DNA of 64,000 nt from assembly GCA_021234155.1 (NCBI GenBank), contig JAJEKV010000101.1:2523089-2587088 (forward strand), read 5' to 3'. The stretch's first letter is position 1, and each line of letters begins with the position of its first letter. Made by a program: the position numbers and the translations under genes. This DNA comes from Isoetes taiwanensis (lineage: Eukaryota; Streptophyta; Lycopodiopsida; Isoetales; Isoetaceae). The notes under the pieces were generated by a model. The model was not told the DNA's origin. It saw nothing but the letters and a program-made list of their open reading frames with translations, and searched no databases. Below, in pieces: positions 11,533 through 24,599 of this stretch.

Positions 11533-14500
11533 TCAATTAAAAAAATAAGGAGACCTCAAAATTTCATCTAGAATAAGATCACCTCGTGTTGGCACGGGTG
11601 GAAACCTTAAGTGGGGAAGCCGCTTTTGAAAATTCTCAAGCAACTGCAGCACAAATGCGAAATATAAAGATCACAGAGCATCACATTTGAAGAACATGAA
11701 AATAAACGCCAATTCTTACATTTTCAAGTATTGGTTGGCTATAAAGCTCCACAAACTTTTCCCTCAATATAACATTAAGCTTTTCAACATCACCAGCATG
11801 TGTCCAAAACGAATCATGCACTCCTGTGACCAATAGCAGCATAAGACAAATAATCACCTTCATGATTGCTTAGTTATGTTGTCATCTAAACCCACCTGCA
11901 AATGCAAGTCCTGCATTTTTGCAAGCAACCGCTGTCATCATCATATGAGATCCGTCTAAAGAGTGGACGAAATTTGGTGGAAATGCAGTTCGTTGCCTCT
12001 GAACCATGACCTGGGATATCCACAACGTTTTTAAAAGAGTTAATAAAAAGCTCCAGAATCCTGAAAGGTGATTAAGAAGCTTACTGGCATTTCACTGTCC
12101 CTCCTTAGTGCAAGAGTTTGAAGAGATGTTCTCACCTGAAATGGTAGTTCTTTCTAAGAAACCATTCTTCTTCAGAAAGTGCAAACAAAAAAAAATTAAC
12201 CTACCATATGCCTTCCAGGCCTCCGGTATGGTTGCACAACTGGTAAACCCAATGGAGTAAGCCATCTCACTGCTTCACCATCTGAAGCTATTATCTATAA
12301 TACATGATATTATATTGCATATAAAATTTTGTTTCTAATAACAAAACCAGCAAAATTTAGCATTCCAATTTCCCACCTGAGCACAATCACCCAACCACTT
12401 CATTATGCACCTTGCTTCCTTGAACATCTCGCCAAGAGCATCAAGTGTTATCTGCAACCATTCAAAATTACATCAGATCATAAAATGGATTAGCACTACT
12501 GCCATCAAGATTTTGGACTGTCCCAAAAGCTTGACACTCCATTTGTTCAACAAGGTATGACTTCATTATCAACAAAAGCTTCAATTTTGTGTGAAAGTTA
12601 TCGACAGCATGAGCATACCATATTGTTATAATATCAGCTTGACAAAAAAGATTTGGAAATCCCACCTTTGCAGCATAACATGCAGCGCGATACAAATCCA
12701 CATCATCTGCTATGCAGCCCTTTTCTTTCAGCCTGTTCATTATTTGGGCCCGTGCTCCAGCAAATGTTACTCCATACACAGATGTCATAACCGTCTGCTT
12801 CACAAGCTTGCGGTCAACCTGTGTCATTTAGATAACACATGACACTTTTTAAACTTCATTTTCAGATCCTTGAAGATTCTGTAAATAGCTAGCTTTTCCC
12901 CCACCTGACCGAGCAGAAGTTTAGCATTTGCTGCATTTGAGCTTGTTGATGGGTCTTTAGCTGCTTCCTTCTCAACAATAGCACGGACCCTGTAATAGCA
13001 GTAAGTGAACACCAAAAAACATCGAGTTTTCATTTGACTTTTTAGACTAAAAAGATATGTGATAAATACTGCTCGAATGGTTTCTTCTAAGCAGACTTTA
13101 AAAGTTCATATACTACTGTGCTCACCTCGTAGCAATTCCGGAATAGACATCAGCCGGTGCATCTCCAGCAATCAGATTAACAGATTGAGCTCCCAACTAC
13201 AAATGCATTGGCACTACGAACCTCAATACACAAACTTAGAAGACAGATGCAGAATGGTGAGAGGCAGAATTGAGTGCTGCGTAATAAAGCTGCTTACCAT
13301 CCATGAACAAATATATTAAGATAGTTCTAAAATTACGTAACCCGAACAATATACGGTGAAAATACATCTCATAATACTCTGGTTTGAAGTTGCAGAGAGT
13401 CTGTGAAACCACTCCATCATAACTCACATTAAAATTGGTGGAGGTTCATTTTCTGGGAAATCAGAATGGATGCAGCATGTACATGTGTGTAGTGGAGGTA
13501 GCAGAATTATATTTAACAAGTAAAATAGATGCAAAACATGCCATATATAAGTATACTAAGGCAAAAGCCATACCTGGTCTCTTCCCAATGCTGCATAGTG
13601 CTGCAAGCCATTGCACGACCCATCCTGAAAGAGAACATAAGGACATTATAAAATGCCATCTGCAGTACATGTTCTTTTATATTAGAGAATGACAAGATAG
13701 ACCCTTAGAAATGGGTCATACATTCTGTTAACCTGCTCTCCCATTCCGTTTGACAACTTCAATTCCAATCTCTGCCCTACAAAATAGTCTAAGCTAAGCC
13801 CAAATCTTCTATAATAAGTCGCCTTAACCATCAGGTTTTGATGTTTATCAGCAGCCCTGCAACCCATGTCCGCTGGATTGCAGGGTGAATTGATGGAAAC
13901 TCCTGACACTGTTTAACTGCATAATAAACAATCCTGAAGCTGCCTAAATCTCATGCAATTACTCAGATAGACTTTTAATCTGCTGTAGCCAGGCTGAGAA
14001 GAAAGGTCTTGATGCCGCCTTCATTTGTTTTCAGAGGGATAACTGACTCCACTTCCTTGCTATCCTCATTTCTTTCTTTACTATTTTTCAAACGTATAAA
14101 AAATTGTAACTTTCATTTACAGCATGACCACATCCGGAAATTTACCTGATGAACTGGAATGTGGGAAATGAAGCCTTCAACATCGCCAGATTTAATTGCT
14201 GCCGACAATTCAAGACAAGTTGCCAAGCATTGGAATGGGTCTTCTGCTCTCAACCACCAACGGTCACCCTTTAATGGATTTGCAGCAGAATCAAAAACTT
14301 TCTCCATGTTATCCTCAACATAAGCAACACGACCTTCAAAAGACATCTTATCTACACCATTGCCATAAAGGTTTGCAAGGTGGATTTTCAACCAACGCAG
14401 TCCATTGGAACCTAAAGGACGACCCTCAGCAAACTGCAGCATCCCTCGACAAAGATCAGAACCCAAATGATTAAGATGGGGATGCATTGGATAAGCACGG

Positions 14501-17500
14501 CCACGGAAGTCGAGATTGTGAGGATAGTAGAAGAGCTCCTCAACTTTCATCTTTCGCGCTACCTGCAAGTCCAGTATGTCAGTAATAATAAAAGGAGTAA
14601 TTCTTGGATCCTCTCATTGCTATTTTTATGCAAAGGGAAAACTGGAAACTACTTTAATAAAAACACTGCAGAGAAGATTATTGCTCACTTGAATTAATGA
14701 TTATCACTAACAAAGCAGTTTAATTGATCCCATTGCCCAGGTGTATAATAAATGGATTCATGTGGATGATAAGAAGAGGAGCCATCCTTTTGGTGTTCAT
14801 GATGATAATGGATTGAGGCAACAAGGTAGGCAAAGCAAAAGCTGGTGCTGAAAAAAGATCGAGGACTATATCTGCAGAGACTGCATAAGTGTTAGCAAAT
14901 GACACATGTCACGTGACACTATTCATAGATGACTAGGCATGCCACCTAGGTGTTGCTGACATGGCTCTCCTATAAAGCCACAGTCACGCTTTAGTGTTCT
15001 TCATTCAGAGTTCACTCACTAGACTAGCTAGATCGTCTATCTCATTTTATCCTTGCATAGTCGTCTTCATCCTATTCATATCCAGTCATATCTTCATGGT
15101 ATCAGAGCTTAATGCAAGGAGGAAATTGAGTGCCGAATCTTAAGCAGGTGGGATCAGAACGACTTCTCTTTTTTCAGGTCTGATCAGGAGGAATTCGAAT
15201 CGATTCAAATTCGAATTTGAATCGTTGGTTGAAATCGTTGGCTGAAATAAAATTTCGTCAATTTTTAGGGCAACTTTTAGGGCTGGATGTGATACACGTC
15301 ACTAGAATATTCCTTAGCTTGCCAGATTCTCTCCTTTTTTTGACGTTTGGTCAAAACTACGTGAAGAACACCCGATGACAATTCTTTGATAATCCTTTCT
15401 CCCTCAATCCGTGCCTCCTTCTTGGCTCTGTTCAATTTGAACTGTTCGGATCTGCATTCTTTTCACCACAAATGGCTACAGATGCCAATTGAAAATATTT
15501 TATTCACCCTGTGTTAGATATTGACAATTATTTCACATGCCGAGATGCCTTTGAAACCAATCTTAATTTGAGAGGTTTGAGAGCTGTTTTTCAACCCAAA
15601 TGGAACCCTACTTCACCTGATGATTTGGAAAAGGATTTCATGGCTTTGAATCATCTCATGAATCATCTCAAAGCATGTATTTGTCCAGATTTTCAGAGAG
15701 ATATTCGAGGGTATACAACTTTTACCCCAGCATTTGAGTTTTTGCATAAGAATTGCATTCAGGCAGGTGAAGGTCAGCAACTTGGTATTCAAAGCCAAAT
15801 GGATAATCTCAGGTTGGAAACTGCACTAATATGCGAGATTATCTGCAACAATTGAAAGCATTGAAGGAAAAATTGCTTGCTGCAGGCGGTACTGTATCAG
15901 ATTTGTCTCTCATCCAGTATGCTCTCAAAGGTCTGCCTCGTGAGTATCAAAGTGTCTCTGATTATTACAAGCTCCAAGATAAGATCTCTTTCAATCAACT
16001 TCAGCTCAAATTTGTAGATGCTGAACAAGGTCATAAAAGATATGATCAAATGGAAGCTAGTTTCTATTCTAGAACTAGGCTTTCTTCACCTCCTGTTACT
16101 CCTTTAGTTGTTGCATCTGGATCTACTTCTTCTTCCCCTTCCCATGAGTCTGTTGAGGAAGCTAAATCAGGCTCCAAATCTGGATCTAAGCAACCCTTCA
16201 CTGTGGTAAAAAGGGTCATGTTAAGCGTGATTGCAGAAAGCTTCTAAAAGATATGGCCGAATTTCTAAAACACAAGGAGGCCAAACCAAAAGGTGCAGAT
16301 TCAACTATTTCAAGTGCAGTAAATGCTCATGTTTCCCATGTTGATTTGGAGGAGGCAGAATTACAGTTCCTCAATGTCGCTGCAGAGAATCTACAGCCAC
16401 ATACTTGGCTTGTGGATTCCGGGGCCACCAAGCATTTGGCAGGCCAGTCGAATGATTTCCCAACTCTTCATTCGTATGACAAAACAGTGGTAAAAATGGC
16501 CGATGGAAATATTGCTAAATCTACTGCAAAAGGTGATGTATCTATTCCTACCAAACACTAAACACTGTCTTTCTCTCAAAATTAAAGACGTCATTCTAGT
16601 TCCTGGATTACTTGTGAACTTACTTAGTGTAAGTGAGTTTGATCGAAAGACGGGCTATTCAGTGCTATTCTCGGATGGGTAAGTTCACATTCTTCATACA
16701 AATCCTTTGGACTTTGTTGATCTTCAACTTTTGGGCCCTATAGCCAATGGTCATTTAAATGAGGAAGGCTTGTATACTTTGGATTCTACTTCACAACAAA
16801 AAGGAGTATCATGTGAATCATCACTTGCTGTTGTTGCTGTTCCAAGAACACACGAATCATTATGGCATGCAAGATTCGGACATATTCATCTTCCAGCTCT
16901 AGTTTCAGCCTCAAAATTGAATATGGTTCAAGGCATGCCTACACTTACTACCAAGGACTTGAAATGTGCTGCATGTAGTCTTGGAAAGCAAGTACAAGCA
17001 TCTTATCCATCACAAGCTGAGTTTCGAGCCCAACAACCATTGGAACTGCTGCATACAGACATATGTCATCTCCCTCTCGAATCACTCTATCCTTGCATAG
17101 TCGTCTTCATCCTATTCATATCCAGTCATATCTTCAATAAGGAACCAGCAAGTGGACAGGCAAAGTCAAATTATAAGCCTATTTATATGCAACTCAGATT
17201 ATGTTATTCGCTTTGCCTTCCCAAGGGCCCAGCCTCTTGGCTGGTGCCGGGCAGAATTAAAAGTTAAGAGAAGTCAGGTTCCCAGGACATGATTAATCAC
17301 CGTAAGTTTCAGCTCAATATCACAACGTTGTGAGTGGCGCTCTGCATTAATCCGCCTTGCTTTAGCTGCGGCTCTCCTCCACTTTGTGAACTCATCCTTA
17401 TCATCTGTCTCAGGCTTAAGGGGGGCTTCAACCTAAAACGAGTAACATCACTTATTAGTACTTACTAAAATAGGCGGTTTCATTCGTATAATGTTCCTAA

Positions 17501-19707
17501 ATAGCTGGTACAAACACTAAAGGTCGAGTAATGTACATTATCATGATCCACCAAATCACCCAAGCGGCCTCCTTCACTCCAGATTTTCTCCACAACATCT
17601 AGAACTGGAGTGTTTATTTTCCAGGATGTATTGCCAAGTGTATCAAGTGCCTTAAGTCACCAGTATAATGCATAAGACATAACATCGTATCTGTAACAAT
17701 GATCTAATTAACATTTTATTCTTACTTGAAATACTTGTAGGAAATTTTTCCTTGGAGTTGTTCGGACAGCTTCTTTCTGCTGTCTTGCTCCATGAGTGCG
17801 CATAATAGTAGAACGCAAATATAAATGTCCTCCATTATTGTACCTGAAAAACAGTGTAAAATAGCCATAGTGTTCTTAACATGCTGCAGTGTGTAAAACC
17901 TTGTGAAAGATCAATTAGGATACACACTTTCAGTTGCTTACCCTTTCCATGGCCTAGGTGGTACTAACATGGGCATATATGGCATGATTATGTACTTAAC
18001 CTGGTCAAACAATAAATATATTAGGAGATTCTTGCTTTCAAACAAAAAACGAAAAGCCAATTCAGCATATATGTACAAGATACAACATTGGGTACTCACC
18101 GATTTTTCAATTTCTTGTCTAATCAGTGGATCACATTGGATCAGCCCACATTTCCAGCAGTTTCTGCAGAAAATGGCATCACGATTAACAAGGAAGGCAT
18201 GACACTCTTATTCAATGAAAGGCTAGGTTCCTTACGTCCCCCTCTTCGGAATAGAAGTCTGAATAATGTGCTTAAATGCAGGTTTTAAGTCCATAATGTC
18301 TGGCGATTGATCTGCCGGAGGGTGTATAAAACACGTCCCTATCATAAGCTCTATCAAACGACTACCAACCTGAGCAACCAAAAAACAAATGTGAGGACAA
18401 AAACAGAAAAGTCATGTAATTCAGTTCCAAAAATCATAATCATTACCTGAGCTTGAATTGAGGTATTCCAAGGTACATATGGCCCCACCTTTTTCAAGAT
18501 CTTTTTGGTTTCCTTTTGCTTCTTCCGTTTTATAGCATCCTTCAATTGTTTCTGTAATTGTTTATTACAATCTTCCGGATCTTCCATCTCATCTTTATGC
18601 AGTAGTTTATGAATCCTCCCCTAAACAAGACGCCCCAATAATTCAGCCATATCTTACATTGGACATGAGCCCCATACCATAGGTGCATATTCTAAGGTGT
18701 AAATGGGTTGTTTCAAAACTCAAAATAAAGAGTGCAACTGTGCGCATTATCACTTGCCATAAGCAAAATGCTCATCAAACTTATTGTGTGTGCATTTGAG
18801 TGCATAAACTACTTACTTCTTGTTCAACCGCATCACCTATTTGCAATGCCGCTTGTACAAGACGGACAGATCCACCCTCAGCATCATTCATTATCAACGC
18901 CATCAAACGATGCATGGTAACAACTGCAAGCACATCTGCAGACAGCCCTGTTTGTCTCAAATACCGACCAGCATTTGTTTTGCATGTGCTTTCTTCCACA
19001 GCATCCAACTCTGCCTGAATGGCATCACAAAGCGGTTCAAACCACCCTAGCATTAGTGATTTTACAAAAGGTAAATTGGGTGCCAACTTCTTCTTGCACA
19101 TCTCAAGCATCAAGTCCTTATATTCACGTGCAGCTTGCTCAACAGCCTCGGATTCGATCTTCCTCTGCCTCTCATATAACAGTTTGAGCTCCTGCCTTTG
19201 ATAATCTGGGATGTGTGCTGTTTGTAGTTGCTCTATTAACTGTGCATAATGGTGTTCGCCACCCTCCTCGAGCTCCATTCTTTCTACATTGGAGATTACA
19301 TTTACTGCATTACAATTCATGAAAGGACCTAGTCTGAGTGCTTCGTGAACATTCTGGTGTGATTCATATGGCACTACTTGCAGAAGCGGATTTGCAAGCC
19401 ATGGAAATTGGACCACGCTATGTAATGCAGCATCTATTGTAGAAACACTTCGCTCTAAAAGAGTCGGGGGCAATTTGACGTGCTGTTGAAGTGGTGAGCC
19501 AGCAGCAACATGACTGTGAACAACATGACTGTGAAGTGTCGTGGCTTTAAAATTCAAACCCACCATGTCTGGGAAATCGAGGGATCCATCTGAAGCTAGA
19601 GCAGCTGCTGAGCTGCCACAGCGATAGTAGAGAGCCGCAGAACCTGATACTCTAAGCTTAGTCTCTTTTCTTGGTCTGAGCAGCACTATCCTGGCTGCCC
19701 TCCACAT
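11533..19707 (-). CDS. RPOT: Phage-type organellar DNA-directed RNA polymerase (RPOT), 19 exons
   Basis: Single-subunit T7-like RNA polymerase that transcribes mitochondrial and/or plastid genes. Exons, in transcription order: 19707-18817, 18620-18447, 18369-18236, 18163-18100, 18000-17942, 17843-17726, 17650-17537, 17432-17301, 14562-14146, 13624-13574, 13196-13126, 12989-12905, 12818-12666, 12451-12377, 12294-12205, 12135-12085, 12010-11896, 11823-11720, 11643-11533. All introns are GT-AG and all phases agree, giving about 1002 residues, near the usual plant length. Motifs: [11 protein letters not shown] (Asp702), K777 and Y785 in [18 protein letters not shown] (894-915), HDSFWTH (Asp935), ending SPYFFN. 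The start ATG opens [13 protein letters not shown], an Arg-rich transit peptide resembling plant RpoT starts. An upstream exon (20002-20322) could add a leader. Mitochondrial versus plastid targeting is not decided. Intron 8 holds a Copia element. Confidence 0.95.
14890..15096 (+). repeat. 5' LTR of the intronic Copia element
   Basis: 207 bp, TG...CA ends, preceded by the target duplication and followed at once by the primer-binding site. It contains CTATAAAGCC around 14970-14980, a plausible TATA box for the element. Confidence 0.85.
15097..15108 (+). other. Primer-binding site (initiator tRNA-Met type)
   Basis: TGGTATCAGAGC lies directly after the LTR. This is the standard plant Copia primer site complementary to the 3' end of initiator tRNA-Met. 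Confidence 0.9.
15511..17088 (+). pseudogene. Copia gag-protease-preintegrase remnant
   Basis: Frames at 15511-15855 and 15831-16247 encode a UBN2-type gag ([13 protein letters not shown] region near the end), followed by a damaged zinc knuckle ([11 protein letters not shown] in another frame near 16202-16240). The frame at 16253-16561 holds the aspartic protease motif [11 protein letters not shown], intact at the DSGA core. The frame from 16707 holds the GAG-pre-integrase region with LWHARFGH and CAACSLGKQ, ending [13 protein letters not shown], where the deletion joins it to the 3' LTR. Several frameshifts make it non-functional. Confidence 0.85.
17089..17136 (+). repeat. Truncated 3' LTR (last 48 bp)
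   Basis: Identical in reading to 15049-15096 and directly followed by the ATAAG duplication. The internal deletion therefore removed the LTR start but left the outer end and the target duplication in place. Confidence 0.85.
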
Positions 19708-21240
19708 GGTATAGCTTGGATCCAATCCCTGAAGTCTTAGACATGCATTCACTTCACTAGCTGCCGCTGCAGACAGCCCAGAATGAGAGGAATTATGCAC
19801 ATATATAAAGAACGATACACAGAAAAGCTGTACGCAATCCTGAACAAAGTCATTATCACTACAAATACATCCCTATCCAATCCCAATTCAAATTCAATGT
19901 TCGTTGAAAAAGCAGCAATTTGGAAGCACCATCACTAGTAGGCAAAAAATAATGCAGGAAGAGCAGTGCTTCACATATCTCATATTGTCATAAGCTTCTG
20001 ATCAAAATAAAATTCGAACCTGAAGCGACAGACTTGTGTTTGCTAAATCGATATGAACAAGCTTGGACCTCCGTTGTGGAAAAGAAGTGTATAACTTGTG
20101 TGGCCGAAGAACAGGACTGACAATGCAGATTCCGGAGGACAGGAAAGGAAGGGCGCCGCAGAAGTAAGCCCCCCTTCGTTTGTAAAGGTTTTTTGGGGGT
20201 TTAGTAAGCGGGCTGATAACGGGTGCTTTCCATTTCCAGGTCTCCCCTAATGGCTTCCTTTTTTCTATGTTGGAAAAGCACACACAGGCTTGGATTTGTT
20301 TTCCATTCGATAAACTTTCCATAATTTGTTTCGTATTGAGGAGGGTATTCTTGCAATGGTTAGAACTATACTTTTGAGATTATATTATATTCAAAATGGT
20401 ATTTTTGTACATGTTTGAGCTGCTTGTTTGGTTTAGAAAAATATATTTCTATTCTAGGGCTTTATTCGTGGTCTTTTTTGCAATGATACAAAAGGGAAAG
20501 AGCGAAGCAATTTTTGGGAAGTTATATTTGGCAGACACGATGCCTTTGATATCTTGCCATGCTGAGAATGTTGGTTTGATCTCCTCTTGCATAGAACAAG
20601 CATCTATGGCATGGATCGAATGGGTGAATGCATTGTTAGGCTCTGGTGAGTCTGTTACATCATGGAGATTCGATTCCTCTAGCCAAGCTCCAAGGGGTTG
20701 ATTTGCTCCAAAGGAGTGGCAAGCAGGGCTCAGTTTACCATCATCACAGTGAGGAATTGTGGTCCTGCATAGGTCATGTTTCAATTATCTTGTGGTTTAT
20801 GAACCAACGAACAGAGCTACAAATCTTCATTTCCGTGGCTGTGTGTTTTTAGGCCCATCTCTGTGTTCTATAGAGCAGGCATCGGACTGCCATACTTCCT
20901 CAACAGCTACTGCTTTTCGGCATGGTAGTACCTGCTGCTTCACGCCCAGTTTTTCTACCATTGGCATGATTTTTTCCAAAGCTTTAGTCCAAACATGTTT
21001 GGAACCATTGGGTTTTCTTAATCTCATTTGTACCATTGAAATTTTCATTGGGTTTTCATAGATACTCCATAAAAAATACCCATATCAACAAACATTTCTT
21101 CCACATTGCCATGATTTATTCTACAAGTTTTGTTGACTGGCCTCAAATTATGTTTCAATGTCTCCTCTATGAAGTGGATCGCCTCTGTCAATCTCCAGGT
21201 TCTGGCCTTAAATCTGCTATGGGTGCCCATTTCTAGGCAA
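19708..21240. other. RPOT upstream region; no other recognisable gene
   Basis: Immediately upstream of the RPOT start. A minus-strand frame at 20002-20322 ends in a plausible splice donor (CTTCAG followed by GTTCGA), so it might be a 5' exon or leader of RPOT. I cannot show how it would be joined. 20390-21240 has only short frames without recognisable domains. Confidence 0.45.
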
Positions 21241-21927
21241 TCATCAACCACTGCCTTCCAGAACCCAGTCGTATATTAACCAAGAATCTGGAAGCCGCCT
21301 CTCAAGCTTCAAGTCACATGCCTTCAGTTATCCCTGCCATCCAAGAACTTCAAGGAGAAACTTCTCGCCCACGTTCTGATGCGCAACCATCCCCACGCCA
21401 GCAAGAATTCCACCTCTTGTTCTACCTCCCTATAGACGCGCCTTGTACAAGTATGAGCAAATAGTTGTTGAATGCATGATCAAACTCCACGACTCTCAAG
21501 AACAATTCATGAATGAAGTCAAAGAATATATGGATTCCACGGATGTTCGGCACCGTGATCTTCAGGTTGCCAACACTCAAGTCCAGACTTTGGAAGAAAG
21601 CCTTCAGAGTAAACATGCCGCTCTGCTCGAGACCCATGAGGCTCTAAAAAATGAACAAGAGACACGCGCTACATTAGAAGACCAGCAAGTTCAACTTCAG
21701 GCCACCATCGCAGAACTTCTGGCTCAAATCAAGGACAAGGATAAAATTCTTGTTGACACTCAAGCTCTTTACACCACATTGCAATCTGAGTACACACGGC
21801 AACAACATGCCATCATGCAAGGTGAGATTCGAATTTCTCTTTAGATGGCCAGCGTGCTGCACTTCAGACTCAGGTCACGGCCTTGTAAACTCAGCTTACA
21901 GAGGCTCGAAAACAGAAGATGATTGAT
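21241..21927 (+). pseudogene. Decayed coiled-coil protein of unknown family, 5' part
   Basis: The frame 21443-21844 and its continuation encode a long heptad-rich, Gln/Glu/Leu-rich segment (LQVANTQVQTLEESLQ, LEDQQVQLQATIAELLAQI), typical of a coiled coil. Upstream, a Pro/Ser-rich stretch (about 21300-21420) lies in a shifted frame. At 21822-21844 a 23-nt stretch with a GTGAGA start and a TTTAG end breaks the frame, and a further TAA lies at about 21889. The frame runs up to the CACTA insertion and resumes in register at 27117. I do not recognise the family. It could belong to a transposable element (structural ORF) or to a duplicated host gene. Confidence 0.6.
21822..21844 (+). other. 23-nt GT...AG segment interrupting the coiled-coil frame
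   Basis: Removing it would keep the coiled-coil frame open across the site; kept in, it brings a stop at 21842-21844. It is far shorter than plant introns normally are, so it is more likely a deletion-shortened intron or a chance frameshift. Confidence 0.35.
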
Positions 21928-22672
21928 CACTACAAGAGAAGGGCTCAATTAGTGTCATCAAAACATCACCAAAACATTGAAAAGTATACATTATGACATT
22001 ATTGGTGACATTACAACAGAAGTGTTGCTATGGGTGCCACAATTTGTGTCACCTATAGCATCATTCCTTGTGTCATCAACAGTGTCAGTAACTTTGCTAT
22101 GACGTAATAGATGTTGCTATTAGCACCAATTACAGTGTCACCAGCTGTTACATATATAGTATCAGTATTAGTGTCAGTGCCCACTAGTGACATTATAAGT
22201 GTTGTAATTTGCATCAATTATAGTGTCGGTAATTGTTAGATATATAACATTAGTATTAGTGTCGGCGCCCACTAGTGACATTATAGGTGGTGGTATTAGC
22301 ATCACCTATAATAACACCTTTAGTGCACAAATTTCGTCAATTTATGTGTGACCATATTATATGCCTTAATTTATGTTGGTATTAGTATCACCAATAATAT
22401 CAGATATTGTCCCATCTATGCTAGTTCATATGGTGACATTATGAGTGTTAATATTAACAATATGACTGAAGATGCTACATTTTTACAACACTTTATCACC
22501 TAATGTACCATTCATAGTATGCCAACTTGTTTGCTTAAACATCACAATTGATGTTAGTACTTGTTGTATTAATGTTTGTGCTCACGTTCATAAGTTTTAA
22601 AGACGTGCATGGGGCCGGACCTCAAGCTCAGACGAAACCAACCAAGAAGCTATAAGATTTTGAAGGTCAGAG

Positions 22673-23280
22673 AATAGAATTAAAATAGAATAGAATAAAA
22701 TAGAATAGAATGTATTTTTATCATCCGCGGAGAACAATTAGCTTATGGAACCTAGGCATATTACTGTCAGGATTAAAAACCCCCGCCCCCCTCAAAAACC
22801 TTAGCACAGTAATAAGTATGCTGGTAGACTGTACAATCATATAGGGCAATCAATGCTGCACCGAGGGGCACAGTTGAGTCCGTGTATCCAAAATCTCTTG
22901 AAGGTATGAACCCGACAATCTCACTGAGGTCGTGTTCAACAACACATGCAACGTCTGGTCCGGCAGAACTAACTGATCATACCGTGCCCGGATATGATCG
23001 AATGCCAGGCAGGTCTGGAGGGCATGACATTCATCCTCAATGGCACCTCCTTGGCAACGTTGACAGATCCTGTCCTCACATGCCTCCTGAGTCCATCGGC
23101 CTGTCTCAATGCGGAGGTGATGTGCACCCGTGGGAATAGAAGCTATTAGTCTGCACTTCTTCATGGGCAAAGGGGTGCGTAAGTAGCATTGTAGGCCTCT
23201 TGCAAGCACTGGATTGAGAATCCAACATGAAGGAGCTACATGTTCGGTTGTGACATTCGTAATTCTGAATCCCAAATCCT
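22673..23280 (-). mobile_element. LINE 3'-end fragment inside the CACTA element
   Basis: The minus-strand frame 23275-22850 encodes the ORF2 C-terminus: ICQRCQGGAIEDECHALQTC is a CCHC-like zinc motif, followed by a tail ending LSGSYLQEI. Next come a 3' UTR with AAAAACCCCCGCC complementing the other copies, a worn stem-loop at 22731-22744, and an AATAG tail at 22673-22710. It is 5'-truncated, and is nested in the CACTA-like element and so younger than it. Confidence 0.75.
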
Positions 23281-24599
23281 GCTCAAATGTTGGTCCTTTG
23301 ACGTGAGTAATTTCTGCTTTTTGTAATGTTATTTTATGGTGTCTTGTATACTTGCCAACTGTAGGGAGCTACAAAATTATGCATTTTAGCAGTCTGGATT
23401 CAGTGCAATATAGACGTGGAATTCTTTGTACTGAAATTAGTGGAGTTGTACTTTGAACATACCCTTTTTGCTTTACATTGTGTTTTACATGTTTTTGCTA
23501 GCCTCACTTGAAGCAACAATTCTCAACACAATACAAGTCAAAATCTACACACGTGTTTATGTCTTTTTCAATTTTTTTACTTGGGTTATATATTGACCAT
23601 ACTTTTCAGCTGGATCATTAGAGAAAATTTGAGATCTCTTTTCATCCCCATAAGAATCCTCCAATGGAATGGCTACCCTCTATTAACTGCAATTAATGTA
23701 GCACCAACAACTTCATTGCTGTTGTTTTTCCCCCATAACTTTTGATCCACTTGTCAAAATGTTGCGGCGTTTGTTGCATTAGATGCGGAATGAAACGATC
23801 TTTCCAATGATATATGGTTATGATGTATTTCAATATGGTCATATGCGTTAACCTTAAAAAAATATGATTTTTTGCTTATTTCTTATATATTTATATCGTA
23901 AAAGATGTATGAATGGGTTATCACTAGATAGATCTTGTGAAGACGAACCCAATGCTACAAAAAGTTTTTGAATCGGAGTTCTGGGTCAAAAGTTATAATG
24001 AAAAAATAATACCACAGAAGTTAGTTGCAGCTGCATTAATTACAGGCTGCCACATAATACTGGAATGAGATATACTGGAGCTTTTCTCTTATTGGACAGT
24101 TTAAAAAGCTGACATGGCATTTTAAGCATCCCTTAATGGGACAAAATGTGATCTCATTTTTCCTCTAATGAATATACATCGGCTACTTTGAATCTGATGA
24201 GATTCTGAATAAAAATAGTAGTAGCCAGTCTTTTGTTCATTATTAGTGGTCCTGTATGCACAAATTAGCTGGAGACGCATGAGGCGACACCGAACAACTA
24301 GGTTTTAAGCCTTGCTTCGTTTGCCTTACAATGTGTATTAAGAGATACAATGCATATTGTTTGCATACAAGAAGGCATGTTATTGTGTGTTCATAAGAAA
24401 ATCCTTCAGAAAAGGCTACAATATATCAACGTGATGTGCTAGTAGCGCCCTTATGGGAGCTCGCCCATGCTACATCAGTCTAGGGGCCACAGGGCACAAG
24501 GGACAATAATTCTATTCTATTCCCAGCATATGCCCATGTCCGAGCAGTGCACACTGATCTTAGATGCTCTGACACACCGCTACATCAGTTACTCGCATC

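Larger units (their letters stand above)
14890..17136 (+). mobile_element. Internally deleted Copia LTR retrotransposon in RPOT intron 8
   Basis: Inserted antisense to RPOT. The flanking 5-bp duplication is ATAAG (14885-14889 and 17137-17141). The left LTR (14890-15096) begins TGTTAGC and ends TCTTCA. The primer-binding site follows directly. Only the last 48 bp of the right LTR remain. The coding part stops within the pre-integrase/integrase start, so integrase core, RT, RNase H and most of the 3' LTR are gone. The remaining LTR end, from TATCCTTGCATAG to TCTTCA, matches the left LTR base for base as far as I can read. Confidence 0.92.

Noticed and set aside
12468-13909. Several separate small ORFs
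   Set aside because: They are RPOT exons running on into introns, or shadows of them. The spliced gene explains them.
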